NCBI GenBank assembly: GCA_031308135.1
Contig: JAHLJT010002771.1
Coordinates: 1-64,000, forward strand
Origin: Acheta domesticus
Taxonomy: Eukaryota; Arthropoda; Insecta; Orthoptera; Gryllidae
Direction of reading: 5' to 3'
DNA length: 64,000 nt
Of this stretch, positions 48,772 through 59,417 are shown one piece after another (the stretch's first letter is position 1; every line of letters begins with the position of its first letter). A program made the translations under genes and the position numbers. The notes under the pieces were generated by a model, which saw nothing but the letters and a program-made list of their open reading frames with translations, had not been told where the DNA came from and searched no databases.

Positions 48772-48929
48772 CTACCAGCACTCGCAGTGGACTACAGATG
48801 CAGAGGAAGAAGAGATGTAGGAAGGCCCAGAAGGACACCGGAACTGATTCTTGAACCTAACCCTTGAAGTGCAGAAGAAGAAGAAGAATTTCTAAAAGAT
48901 TAATGTGTAAATGTATAACAAAGGGCCAT

Positions 48930-49930
48930 ATGTAAGAAACAAACAAACAAAAAAAACGCAGTAAATTTCCAGCGGGCTATTATGTTTGTCACAAAATTAT
49001 AGAAAAACTACTCGTATTAAAAAAAAAATTAAAAAAAAAGAGCAAGACCTTATTTGAAGATGTAGTTTTGATAAATACATTTCCTTGAGAAAAAAATTCA
49101 TTTTCACAATTGTAGTTGTAAGAAGACGCTAAAAACGAAACACAGTGAATTCCGAGCTGGCTGTTATAATTGTTAGGAAATTATAGAAAAACTACTCATA
49201 TTTTCAAAAACTTCAACATGACCTTATTTGAAGATGTTATGATGAACATATTGCATTAAGAAAAACAATTGTATCTTCATAAATGTATTTGTAGAAAGAC
49301 TCCGAATTTTTGAAAAATTTTTGCAAAATCAGGCATTTCAACGAACATGAAACTTGCACCATTATTTTAAGCTTCCTTTATGCTATCGCAGGTCCCAATT
49401 CAATAAAAATAACGTTTTGCGTTTCTTAAGAAAAAATGGTTTAAAGAAAATAAAAACTTACCTTGTTTGACATAAATTTTTGCAAAAAAATACTTACGTT
49501 TTTGAAAAATTGAACATGACCTTATTTGAAGATTCGTTTTTTAACACATTTCATAAAGAAAAAAATTGTATGCCCCCTAGATATTTTCAGAATTTTCTCA
49601 AAAACGGCTCCAATTTTTTTCTTTAAATTTCTTGTAAGAATAGGGTAAAATACACGTAATAAGGCGGCATAGGTCCTAATTTCACGGTTAACTCAGACTT
49701 TTCAAAAATTCCAAAAATTTGAATTCCTACTACAAAATTGAAGATACAGATTTTTCCTTCAAATAGAATTTCTTCTCCATAATGAAATCTTTCTTTGAAG
49801 TTGTGTACATTTTTCCGAAAATTTTAGTTGTTTTCAGGCAAAATTGCGTGCAATAGGAATAATTTCAAAAATATTACATAAAACCAGATTTTCTCAAAAA
49901 CGGCTCCAAATTTTTTCTTTAAACTTTTGT
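48930..49930. repeat. Diverged tandem repeat region
   Basis: Related blocks recur, each with a version of AAATTATAGAAAAACTACTC, GACCTTATTTGAAGAT and AAAAACGGCTCC. At least three diverged units are visible. A related block on the opposite strand lies at about 62760-63110. Confidence 0.55.
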
Positions 49931-49940
49931 TAGGGATAGT

Positions 49941-50060
49941 CAGGGTTGGGCAAAATACTTGAAAAATGTATTTCAGATACAAAATACTTCGCCGAAAGTA
50001 TATTAGATACAAATACAAAATAGTATTTTAAAATACTTTTGAAAATACAAAATACAACCA
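49941..50060. mobile_element. hAT-like terminus, single end
   Basis: It starts CAGGGTTGGGCAAAATACTT, a hAT-type terminus, and continues with repeated AAATACAAAATAC-like subterminal DNA. I could not find a matching right end before the next MITE. Confidence 0.4.
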
Positions 50061-50237
50061 ACGGTGTTTTACACATAATATCTTCTATCCTATTTTTTCT
50101 CTTTTAAACAATCATTCACGTTCAAAATTCACATTTAAAATCACATCACATTTAAAATTTTATTATTAAAAATATATAACATTCTTTATACAAAAATGTT
50201 TCAAATGAAATTTTCAACCCATTTCAGGTATCAGTAT

Positions 50238-50398
50238 GGGGTAATCCATAAATTACGTGAAGCTAAAGGGGGAGGGAGGGGGTCTGAAGCAGCGTTACGG
50301 TGAGATAGCATTACATAGAGATAGTGAAGTGCGTTACAAGGAGGGGGAGGGGGTATTGAAAATACTCGAAATTTGCGTTACGTAATTTAGACAGCCCC
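50238..50398. repeat. Short MITE, GGGGTAATCCATAAATTACG termini
   Basis: 161 bp with inverted ends (GGGGTAATCCATAAATTACG and CGTAATTTAGACAGCCCC), flanked by TAT on both sides (50235-50237, 50399-50401). The interior is G-rich (GGGGGAGGGAGGGGG). A 3-bp flank duplication would suit a PIF/Harbinger-type MITE; this is inference. Confidence 0.7.
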
Positions 50399-50586
50399 TA
50401 TCATTAGTGATGTATGTTCATATTTTAAGTCTGAAAGGCATCTTGCCCATGCTAAGAAGCGAAGGAGTACGAAGATATCACCATGAGTTGTTGGGAGGTG
50501 ATAGTTTGGGACAAATATTGCAGGATATAGATCATTAACTGAGGTGCCTTTCAGTCTTAAACTATGAACATACATCACAAATGATA
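50399..50586. repeat. Second MITE, abutting the first
   Basis: 188 bp with inverted ends of about 45 bp (TATCATTAGTGATGTATGTT... and ...AACATACATCACAAATGATA). It starts at the exact base where the previous MITE ends. No coding capacity. Confidence 0.75.
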
Positions 50587-50997
50587 TGGATATCTGATGA
50601 ATACCGCGAATTTTTAGGTTTTAAAATATGCATTTTAGGTGCCTAAAATAGGTTCTTTCAGCATCTGTTAGGCTTTTTTAATGGTAGAATAGGCACTAAT
50701 AAAACTCGTAACATACAAGAAAACTCACTATTTTACCATTTATTATATTTCTGAAAGATAACATAAATCAATATTACGTAGAATCAGTATTGAACATTTT
50801 GCGATAACACTATTTAACAAGTTTAGTAGTTAGAAATATTCCTACCGTATTTGCCCCACAATAAATTACTAATACATTCTCCAAGTTTTCAAGAGAAATG
50901 AATGTTTCTTATCGGTTAAGATCACTTTGCTTTCGGAGAAATTCAATCGCTTTATCTTAGAAACGGAGGCAGCTTCTCCACGAAGTTAGAAAGTAGT
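50587..50997. other. No feature seen
   Basis: AT-rich DNA before the truncated LINE. Nothing supported. Confidence 0.4.
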
Positions 50998-51000
50998 GGC

Positions 51001-52072
51001 GTGGAGACTTTTATCCCTAGATCCTTTGGTCTTTTCCTTGACTTGTCAAAAGCTTTTGACACAATAGACCATAAAATTCTATTGTCAAAATTAGAATCTT
51101 ATGGAATCCGGGGAATTGCTTATAACTGGATAAAATCGTATTTAACTGACAGAAAACAAATAGTAGTGTTACCTTACCTAAAAGATAACAAAATAAACAA
51201 TCATCACTCCGAACCAAGAGATGTAACCTATGGGGTCCCGCAAGGATCTACACTAGGCCCGATTTTATTTCTCATATTTGTAAATGACCTGTTATTATTA
51301 ATGGAAAATAACAAAACAGTACTTTTCGCTGATGACACGAATATAATATTCAAAGAAAGAACAACAAAATCCCTACAAGAAGCCAATTCTGCCATTGATG
51401 ACAAACTAACTCAATGGATCCACCAAAACAAACTAGTTCTAAACAAAGACAAAACAATCACAATGCATTTCCGAATCACCATACAATCCAACCTCAAATG
51501 GAATTCACACCTACAAGATATTAATTTAAAATTGAGCAACTTAATTATGCTCTTAGAATAATAACTAGAAACAGCACCATCGAAACAGTCCGAACAGTGT
51601 ACTTTGCGAATGTGCACTCTGTTCTCAAGTACGGAATAATAATGTGGGGCCAAGCACCAGAGGCTAAGGAGACATTCAAATTACAAAAGAGAATCATCCG
51701 AACAATAACAAATACAAAAAGAACAGAGTCCTGTAGACCTCAATTCAAAAAACTTAACATACTTCCACTGCCTTGTATATACATTACGAAGTTCTCATGT
51801 TTGTAAAGAAAAATCTAATAAACAACAACACACCTTACAAATTTAACTCAAACTTATACTCATACAACACAAGACAAGCATATAACCTTCATCAACCATT
51901 GTGCACAAGTACACTATGCCAAAAGGGTACATTCTCTACAAGAATACAATTATTCAATAAATTACCTATATATCTGAGAAACATAACAGGAATACACAAC
52001 TTCAAGAATAAACTTAAACACTTCCTTGGCCAAAAACGTTTTTATGATGTTCAGGAATACATCAGTAACTAA
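51001..52072 (+). pseudogene. LINE reverse transcriptase, partial and broken
   Basis: RT motifs: [40 protein letters not shown] and catalytic FADD ([10 protein letters not shown]). An internal deletion near 51475 joins the palm to a later region, and frames then continue as VHSVLKYGIIMWGQAPEA and LCQKGTFSTRIQLFNKLP to a stop at 52070-52072. The sequence is of the CR1/L2/Jockey group. The N-terminal endonuclease is absent. Not functional. Confidence 0.87.
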
Positions 52073-52269
52073 TATGTGCAAACTGATTTCAGGTGCTGCA
52101 GTAGGGCTAGGTGTAGGAATAGAAAAAAACCTGGCCAAAACCTGCCTCCTTCTCCTCACCATTTCAAGATTGGACAATTGAATATACTAATATTATTACA
52201 TTATATGTAGCTGTTACGATAATTAATATTATGTACTATTTTATGTGTTATTTTTACAACTATTATTAC

Positions 52270-52303
<34 letters not shown>

Positions 52304-52653
52304 GCTATTATTATATTATAAGTAGTAGCAGTAAAATGACTGTAACAAGTACATTTTACTGTTACATTAAACATAAAACTGTACAATCCTAAAATGTTAA
52401 ATATCTCGCTACTAAATATAATTATATACTGTATAATATCTTAATCTATCTGTAAAAAGTATTGTAGTATAATTCTTAGGGCAATGACCCCATCTCGATC
52501 AGGTTTTTCTGTCCAGTTTCCCTGGTCCTTTGAGCAAATGCTGAGATGGCCCCTTGCTTTGCTTCTGGACAGTAAATGTAACTTCCCTCTCTCCACCCAA
52601 GACACCACTTTGACTCTTCATACACGATTGTAATTGTATATGTGACTCAATAA

Positions 52654-52719
<66 letters not shown>
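52654..52719. repeat. (ATT)n tract shared by two LINE tails
   Basis: 22 ATT units. On the plus strand it is the tail of the LINE ending AATAAATTATT; on the minus strand it reads (AAT)n and sits at the 3' end of the R4/Dong-like LINE. A shorter (ATT)n lies at 52270-52303 in the LINE 3' UTR. Confidence 0.9.
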
Positions 52720-52822
52720 GCTTCATATCACGACTACAGATGTTATGAGTCGGCTGAGTATAAAATCTACTCCAGGTTGCAACCAGCTACCTAAGGAGCA
52801 AATCTAGGGACTGTCGGTGCTT

Positions 52823-53487
52823 CTACAATACTTTGCGCAAAATGTGAGCTGTGCCAAATAAAGCAATTTCTTGCACTTCCCAGTCCTTTGAATGACCTGG
52901 AAGTTTGGCCAAGTTCTTACAGAAATTTTGCGGAACAAATCCCAGAGCTCCGATAACTATCGGTACGACCTCTGCTTTTACGCCCCACATTCGGCTGATC
53001 TCAATTTCCAAACTCTTGTATTTAAGACGTTTCTCTGCCTCCTTGGTTACAACATTTTGATCGCAAGGCAAAGCAACATCCACAAGTAGACTCGATTTTT
53101 TCTCAAAATCCCGGATAACAATATCCGGTTTGTTTGCTGCTATCGTGCGATTCGTTTGAATTTGTTGGTCGTACAATATTGTACACAATCCAACCGATGT
53201 CACCGGTTTTGGTGAGTGTTCGTACCACTTGGGGCATGTGTTTGGAACTTCGAGGGCGGTACAGATCTGCCAGTGGAGGTAACTACACACCCTGTCGTGT
53301 CTTTTTAAGTATTCGTTCTTTGCTAGAATTGGACAAGCTGAGACAATGTGATCTATGGTTTCTACTTGCTCTTGGCAAATTCGGCATTTGTCATCTTGGG
53401 AAATTTGAGAACCGCTTTATCATAATGTGTTCTCAACGCCTGATCTTGAGCAGCAACTAGAACTGCTTCTGATTCTGGCTTCATCCT
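52823..53487 (-). pseudogene. R4/Dong-like C-terminus: zinc motif and restriction-like endonuclease
   Basis: On the minus strand: a zinc-binding type segment CRICQEQVETIDHIVSACP (frame broken just before it), then RHDRVCSYLHWQIC and the endonuclease KPDIVIRDFEKKSSLLVDVA with the expected PD...D-x-K-type core, followed by EAEKRLKYKSLEIEISRMWG. The stop is at 52823. Such endonucleases nick the target for reverse transcription. Confidence 0.82.
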
Positions 53488-53643
53488 CAGTGGCGAAGCA
53501 TGAGGTTAATTTTTGGATAAGCTGAGTCACGAACATATTGTAAAAACACATATTTTTACTTAATTTATGAAATATCGAATATTTAGAAGATAGAGATCAA
53601 AAGACTACAAATTTAATAATAATAATAATAATAATAGTAATTA

Positions 53644-53860
53644 TGGTTGTGTATTTGAACTGACTTTTAATAGTAATGTATGTTTCTGTGCCTATGGTCC
53701 GTTGTGGTAAAAGTCTGGTGACTAGGTGAGATCGTGTTATGCTCGCTGGCAGTCTGTTGTTACCGCGCGAGTACATGTAATAGTGCCATGTGTTGTAATC
53801 AGGTAAATAAATACGTAACAGTCAGATCTTAAAAGTGTGTATTTAGTTGAATACCTAACA
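53644..53860 (+). repeat. 5' LTR of the short-LTR Gypsy element
   Basis: Starts TGGTTGTGTATT and ends TACCTAACA, with an AATAAA near its 3' end (about 53808). 217 bp. Confidence 0.92.
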
Positions 53861-53970
53861 ATCTGGCGACGAGGATATTAGGAACGGTATGGAAGTGTAA
53901 AAGTGTGGAATGTGAAAGTGTTAAATGTGAAGTGGTTAACAAAGTAATATAACCCTCAAGAAATACAGCC

Positions 53971-55393
53971 ATGGCAAATGAAGAATCAGCAGCAAACCAA
54001 GTGCAAATACATAATTATTTACAAGCAATCGGGCATGTGGGGCCATTCGACATTAATGCGTCGTGAGTCCAATTACCAGGAAAGGTTGGAATTTTTTTTC
54101 GAAGCAAATAATGTGACAGACGAAAACAAGAAGCGGGCTATGCTGCTGGCACAATTCGGCGAGGCGGCTTACGAAATCTGCGTTCACTGTAACACCGCAA
54201 ACACCAAAGGACTTCACATACACACAGATTATCAGCAATTACAAGGACATTTCAACCCAACACCGAATGAAATTGTGGAAAGATTCAACTTTAATAGAAG
54301 AATACAAAAGGAAGACGAATCTATAGCAGATTTTGTTGCTGACCTGCGAAAATTGAGTAAGTTTTGCAATTTCACAGAACTAAATAAAATGTTGAGAGAT
54401 CGAATTGTATGTGGAGTGGCCGACGAAGGACTACAAAAAAAGTTGTTTTCGGAACCTAACCTTACTTTTGAACGAGCTTTAGAGCTGGCTATAGCAGCGG
54501 AAGCGGCAAGAAAAAATGTTGAAGACGTAAGAAATGTGGCAGGAAATTCGATTTCTAAAATTTCGAAAAACAAAAATAATCAAGAAGTTAACTCTACTAA
54601 AACATTCAACCCTTGTTACCACTGTGGGGAAATGCATGATGGAAAAAATTGTAAATTCAAAGAAGCAGTGTGTCATTATTGTAGGAAGAAAGGGCATATC
54701 GTCAAAGTATGTTTTAAGAAGAAGAATGAGAATCAAGGACAAAGAACTCTAAGTAATTCTAAAAGTGTAAATTGCAATGCAGTGGAAGATGAATGCAATT
54801 TTTATATACTGAATGCGATACATGCCGTGGAGGAACAGGAGAAAATAGTGGCAAATTTAAAATTAAACGACATCGGAGTCAAGATGGAAGTGGACTCGGG
54901 TGCAGTTTGCACAATTATAAAGAAGCAAACATGGGAGAAAATTCGTCAGGGGAATGAAATTCTTCAAAAATCACCGCTCAGTTTGCAGACCTGGACACAA
55001 CAAAAAATTGATATTTTGGGAGAAACAGTTGTCAAGGTGCAGTATCAACAAATCACCAAGCATTTGAAGGCTGTGGTTTCAGAAGGCGGTGGTTGGGATT
55101 TGTTGGGACGAAATTGGTTTCGAGAATTGGGAATTTCAGTCCAGGGAGTGCACCACGTGGACAGCAAAACTCAAGCACTACGACCGAATCATCTTCCATT
55201 GTTTCAACAATACCCTACTGTGTTTCAAGAAAAATTAGGTATGTTTGTAGCAGATCCTGTGAAACTAGAATTGAAAGAGGATGCAAAACCAATTTTTTTA
55301 AAAAGTAGGCAAGTTCCTTTTGCATTAAAACCAGCGGTCGAGAGGGAGTTGGAAAAGCTGATTCAACAGGAAGTTTTGGAGCCAACTGACTAA
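53971..55393 (+). pseudogene. Gypsy Gag and protease, frame breaks
   Basis: The likely start is ATG 53971 (MANEESAANQVQIHNYLQAI), whose frame runs to a TGA at 54064-54066. The main frame then carries the capsid-like region (QERLEFFFEANNVTDENKKR, IADFVADLRKLSKFCNF), two zinc knuckles (CYHCGEMHDGKNC and CHYCRKKGHIVKVC) and a protease with DSGA (MEVDSGAVCTII) and LLGRNWF. It continues into the start of the RT (AVERELEKLIQQEVLEPTD) and stops at 55391-55393. Gag and Pol seem originally one frame. Both breaks are single-base length changes. Confidence 0.9.
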
Positions 55394-55415
55394 CTCAGAG
55401 TGGGCAACACCTCTG

Positions 55416-58049
55416 GTGACGCAGAGAAAAAGTGACGGGAAGATACGACTATGTGGGGATTACAGAAGTACAGTAAATCCGGCATTAAAGAAGAACTCAT
55501 ACCCACTACCTACAATTACAGAGATGATAACGCTCTTGACGCCAGCTACTGTTTTCTCAACGTTGGATTTATCTCAAGCATACCAACAGGTCAGAGTTGA
55601 CGACGAAACAGCCAAAATACTTACCCTTAATACACATCGAGGGCTTTTCAAAGTCAAGAGATTACCGTTTGGAGCATCAGTTTGTCCTGGAATTTTCCAA
55701 AGAATCATGGACTCGTTGCTGGCTTCGATTCCCGGAGCAAAAGCATATCTGGATGATATTATTGTTTTCGGAAGGAATGAAGAGGAACATGCAGCAAATT
55801 TAAGAAGAGTTTTGGACAAACTTCGTGAGGCAGGATTAACGCTTAAAAAGGACAAATGCAAGATTGGGTTGAAAGAAATTAAGTTTTTAGGTTTTCTTAT
55901 CGGCGAACAAGGAGTGCGGCCTACAGAGGACAGGGTAAAAGCAATAAAACATGCGCCAAGGCCCACAAATAAAGAAGAGTTACAATCCTTTTTAGGAATG
56001 GTAAATTTCTATAACAGGTTCCTCAAAGATAAATCGACAATTATTGAACCATTGAACAGATTACTCGAAGACAAACCCTGGAAATGGACTGCAATTCATG
56101 AAAATTCTTTCTCAAAATTAAAAGAACTGATGAGTTCGGAGGTAATCCTGGTACATTACGACGAGGCAAAAGAATTGGTTTTGAACTGCGACGCTTCTCC
56201 CTACGGAATTGGAGTGGTTTTGGCACATCGAGAGGGGAACGTGGAGAAACCAATCGCTTATTGGTCCCGCACATTGGGGAAACATGAAAGGAACTATGCG
56301 CAAATAGACAGAGAGGCTTTGGCTGTCGTTGAAGGAGTTCAACAGTTTCACCAATATGTTGCAGGACGAAAATTCACAATTACAACAGATCACAGACCTC
56401 TTTTGGGGCTGTTGAGTGTAAAGAAACCGATCCCAGCTGTTTTATCGCCTCGAATGCTACGATGGTGTCTAATCCTGAGTGCTTATGATTACAATTTGGA
56501 GTACAGGAAAGGAAAAGAAAATGGAAATGCAGACTGCCTTAGCCGCTTGCCAATGACATCGGATAAAGACGAGTTGACTCCTCCAGGTGACATCCTTTTA
56601 TTGGAGTCTGAGAAAAGGCCAATTCCAATAGAAGACATCCGTGAGTATACAACAAAGGACGAAATTTTGTCAAAAGTTCGGTACTGGACTTGGCATCAGT
56701 GGCCAACCACGGAACTTCCTGAAGAGTACAAACCATTCCAAAGGAAGAAAATGGAAATTTCAGTACACAAGGATTGTCTGCTGTGGGGCAATCGGTTGAT
56801 AGCACCAAAGGTAACTAGGGAACGGTTTTTGGAACTACTGCATGCAAATCACCCAGGAATCGTAGCCATGAAAGCTTGTGCTCGGAGCTATGTATGGTGG
56901 CCAAACATAGATCAGGACATAGAAAACTGTGTAAATCAGTGTAAGACGTGCCAAATTCATGCAAATAATCCACCTAAAGCTCCCCGTCAGAATATCGAAA
57001 AAAATTTAAATGCCTGGTCTACATTGCATGTGGATTTTGCTGGCCCTCACAAAGGAAAAGTGTACCTGATTGTAGTCGATGCGATGTCCAAGTGGTTAGA
57101 AGTGGACATTATGAAATCGATGTCATCTGCTGAAGTCATCCAGAGTTTCCGGAGAATATTTGCAAGAATGGGAATACCAGATCTTATTATCTCAGATAAC
57201 GGACGTTCATTCGATTCGAAGGAACTTCATGAATTTTACGACCGGAACCTGATCAAGTACAGTACAATTTCTCCATATCATCCATCGAGCAATGGACAGG
57301 CTGAACGTATGGTCCAAACTGCGAAGAAGATATTGACAAAATTGGAGGAAGGAGATGTTGAACTGCAGGTGCAGAGATTGCTTTTCCGACAGCACACAAC
57401 AGTGCATGCAGGTACCGAGAAGACGCCGGCTGAACTTTTGATGGGAAGGAAGCTGCGAACTGTTCTCGATAAAATGCATCCATATGCATTGCAATGGAAA
57501 AACAAAGGAGACAAAAATACGACGCAGAAACTGCGCTCGTTTGAAATAGGTGATTTGGTGTATTTCCGGAATTACAATCCAATTGGTCCAAAGTGGTTGC
57601 AGGGCAAAGTTCATGACTGCACGGGACCAGTCTCTTATACAGTACAACTACCCAATGGAAATATAATCAAACGACATGTTGATCAACTGAGGAGAAGAAT
57701 TGAGAATGCTGAAGATGACCAGAATAAACAGATCGTGGATAAACCACAAACCCAAAGTAACCAGCCAAGGATTCCGGTCCCTGCTCAAATCATTCAGTCT
57801 CCTGAACCGGAATCACCATCCTTTGCACATAGTCCTGATCAAAATGTGTCAGAGGGTTTGGAGCGATCGCCGTTCAACGAGGATCCCGAACTTCGAGCTG
57901 AGAGAACTACGAACCTGCGGGAAGTGGCTAGCCCGAGAGGAGCTGAACTATCGCCGCGAGTGGATCCGCCCGGAGCACCCAACAGTCAGTCGCGGCCCAG
58001 TCGAGTGATTGTGAGGCCGTCACGTTACAAGAATTATGTTTCATATTGA
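55416..58049 (+). pseudogene. Gypsy Pol: RT, RNase H, integrase
   Basis: The frame runs open from 55394 onward through DGKIRLCGDYRSTVNP and FSTLDLSQAYQQVRV, catalytic YLDD (AKAYLDDIIVF), RNase H (NCDASPYGIGVVLAH, TTDHRPLL), the integrase zinc finger (HPGIVAMKACARSYVWWP... CKTCQ), and the DDE core (LHVDFAGPHKG, IISDNGRSFDS, SSNGQAERMV). The C-terminus is Pro/Ser-rich (about the last 110 residues). It ends at TGA 58047-58049. It is separated from the Gag frame only by the length change near 55393-55415. All catalytic residues appear present. Confidence 0.92.
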
Positions 58050-58061
58050 AGGGGGAAGATA

Positions 58062-58275
58062 TGTTGTGTATTTGAACTGACTTTTAATAGTAATGTATGT
58101 TCTGTGCCTATGGTCCGTTGTGGTAAAAGTCTGGTGACTAGGTGAGATCGTGTTATGCTCGCTGGCAGTCTGTTGTTACCGCGCGAGTACATGTAATAGT
58201 GCCATGTGTTGTAATCAGTAAATAAATACGTAACAGTCAGATCTTAAAAGTGTGTATTTAGTTGAATACCTAACA
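58062..58275 (+). repeat. 3' LTR of the short-LTR Gypsy element
   Basis: 214 bp, starting TGTTGTGTATT and ending TACCTAACA, followed by ATTATT which provides the second ATTA. Confidence 0.92.
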
Positions 58276-58311
<36 letters not shown>

Positions 58312-58312
58312 T
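58276..58312. repeat. (ATT)n microsatellite at Gypsy insertion point
   Basis: About 12 ATT units directly after the 3' LTR; the 5' side of the insertion has (AAT)n at about 53614-53636. Confidence 0.85.
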
Positions 58313-59417
58313 CAATCATGCAACAATACTCAGATCAAGAATAAGCCTACTGCAGAATTGAAAAAAAATTGTAAATGGTTATGCTTATTTATAATAGATG
58401 TATACTCCTTGTTTGTACAGTTTTTTGTAAATTAATTCTAAATACCTGGTTTTCTTCAGAAAAAATTCAACGCTTTCTTTAAACATATCATCTTGCGAAC
58501 ACGTACACGAAATTTTCTTTTCTATTAAAATAGTAGCCAAGCTGAAGAGTGTTATTTGACTTAGAATTACGTTAATGAGTTTTAATTGTTTCAGAGTGCT
58601 CATTGTCAATGAGACACAGCGACATGCAGTTGCTGGTCAACGACATTTCACTTGTAACCTACACACGTATACGCTATTCAGTTAACTTACGAAATGAAAT
58701 TACACTGATCAGATCCTGTTTGATCTTTCCAGAATACAATACTACTGGGGGATTCACACGCCGCGATACCAACCCATAAATGCTTGAAATCAACGCTTTT
58801 TTAAATGATCTTGTTTTATTAAAAGTTAAACCAATGCTAAATGATGTGGGAGAAAGAGTTAACATTCTCAATAGTGTACTTAATGAATTTGCGACAGAGG
58901 AATACTAATTCTGAAATTTGGAATAAATAAATGTATTTACTTTTGTTAGTAGTGATATTTGAAGTTGCTCAATGACCTCTAGTGGACATTTGCGGAAGTT
59001 CCACGCAAGCTTGTGGTGAAGAGAGCGCCTGCCGGCAGGAGTTTAAATTACTTAGCCAGTTGTAAGGCCGGCCTACCCTTCTGGCCGAATAACCGGGCCA
59101 GCTTCTCAATGCGCATGCGCGCTCACTTCCCCGCGCCCCGTCCCTTGCCAACAAACTGTCTTCCAGTGGTAAGCGGAACGGCCTCAGCCTCACTCCCCAG
59201 CCTGCCCGATGCACCGGGCGGCGACAAAGACACTTCGCATTGAATGCGCATAAGAACAGAAAAACGAACTTGGTGCGCAAACTTTACGGTATAAATTGGC
59301 TAAAATAACATTATAAATTGACAATTTTCTTTTTTTAGTGAAGATATATTTCCCGTCTTCTTCAAGATTCTTAGGGATAGCTCAGCTTACTCTGCCTACC
59401 CTGACGCTTCGCCACTG

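Larger units (their letters stand above)
45383..48880 (+). mobile_element. Endonuclease/RT LINE (RTE-like), broken
   Basis: A GC-rich 5' leader (about 45383-45750), an apurinic-type endonuclease start (TATWNVRGI, VTETKKKL), then reverse transcriptase, and a C-terminal GRRDVGRPRRTP motif followed by a short (GAA)n tail. Stops, frameshifts and three insertions (a solo LTR and two short LINE tails) interrupt it. The endonuclease plus RT layout and basic C-terminus resemble RTE-type insect LINEs; the clade is tentative. Confidence 0.8.
50998..52719 (+). mobile_element. CR1/L2/Jockey-type LINE, 5'-truncated
   Basis: It begins inside the reverse transcriptase, carries the C-terminal part and a 3' UTR (52073-52653), and ends with an (ATT)n tail at 52654-52719. 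The 3' UTR fragment recurs at 34141-34243. The tail meets the 3' end of the minus-strand R4/Dong-like LINE. Confidence 0.85.
53644..58275 (+). mobile_element. Ty3/Gypsy LTR retrotransposon (short LTRs), inside the hAT-like element
   Basis: LTRs of 217 and 214 bp (53644-53860 and 58062-58275) that differ only by three one-base length changes. The target duplication is ATTA. The primer-site region (CTGGCGACGAGGAT) follows the 5' LTR, and GAAGGGGGAAGATA precedes the 3' LTR. It has a Gag-Pol coding region with two frame breaks and no envelope. It is of the kind often annotated K02A2.6-like in insects. Very recent insertion. Confidence 0.93.
53488..59417. mobile_element. Non-autonomous hAT-like element, CAGTGGCGAAGC family (copy 2), with Gypsy inside
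   Basis: Ends are CAGTGGCGAAGC and GCTTCGCCACTG with a perfect 8-bp duplication TTCATCCT (53480-53487 and 59418-59425). Without the Gypsy insertion (53644-58275) it is about 1.3 kb, similar to copy 1 at 34315-35444, and both have a GC-rich centre with GCGCATGCGC. No transposase is seen. Confidence 0.88.
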
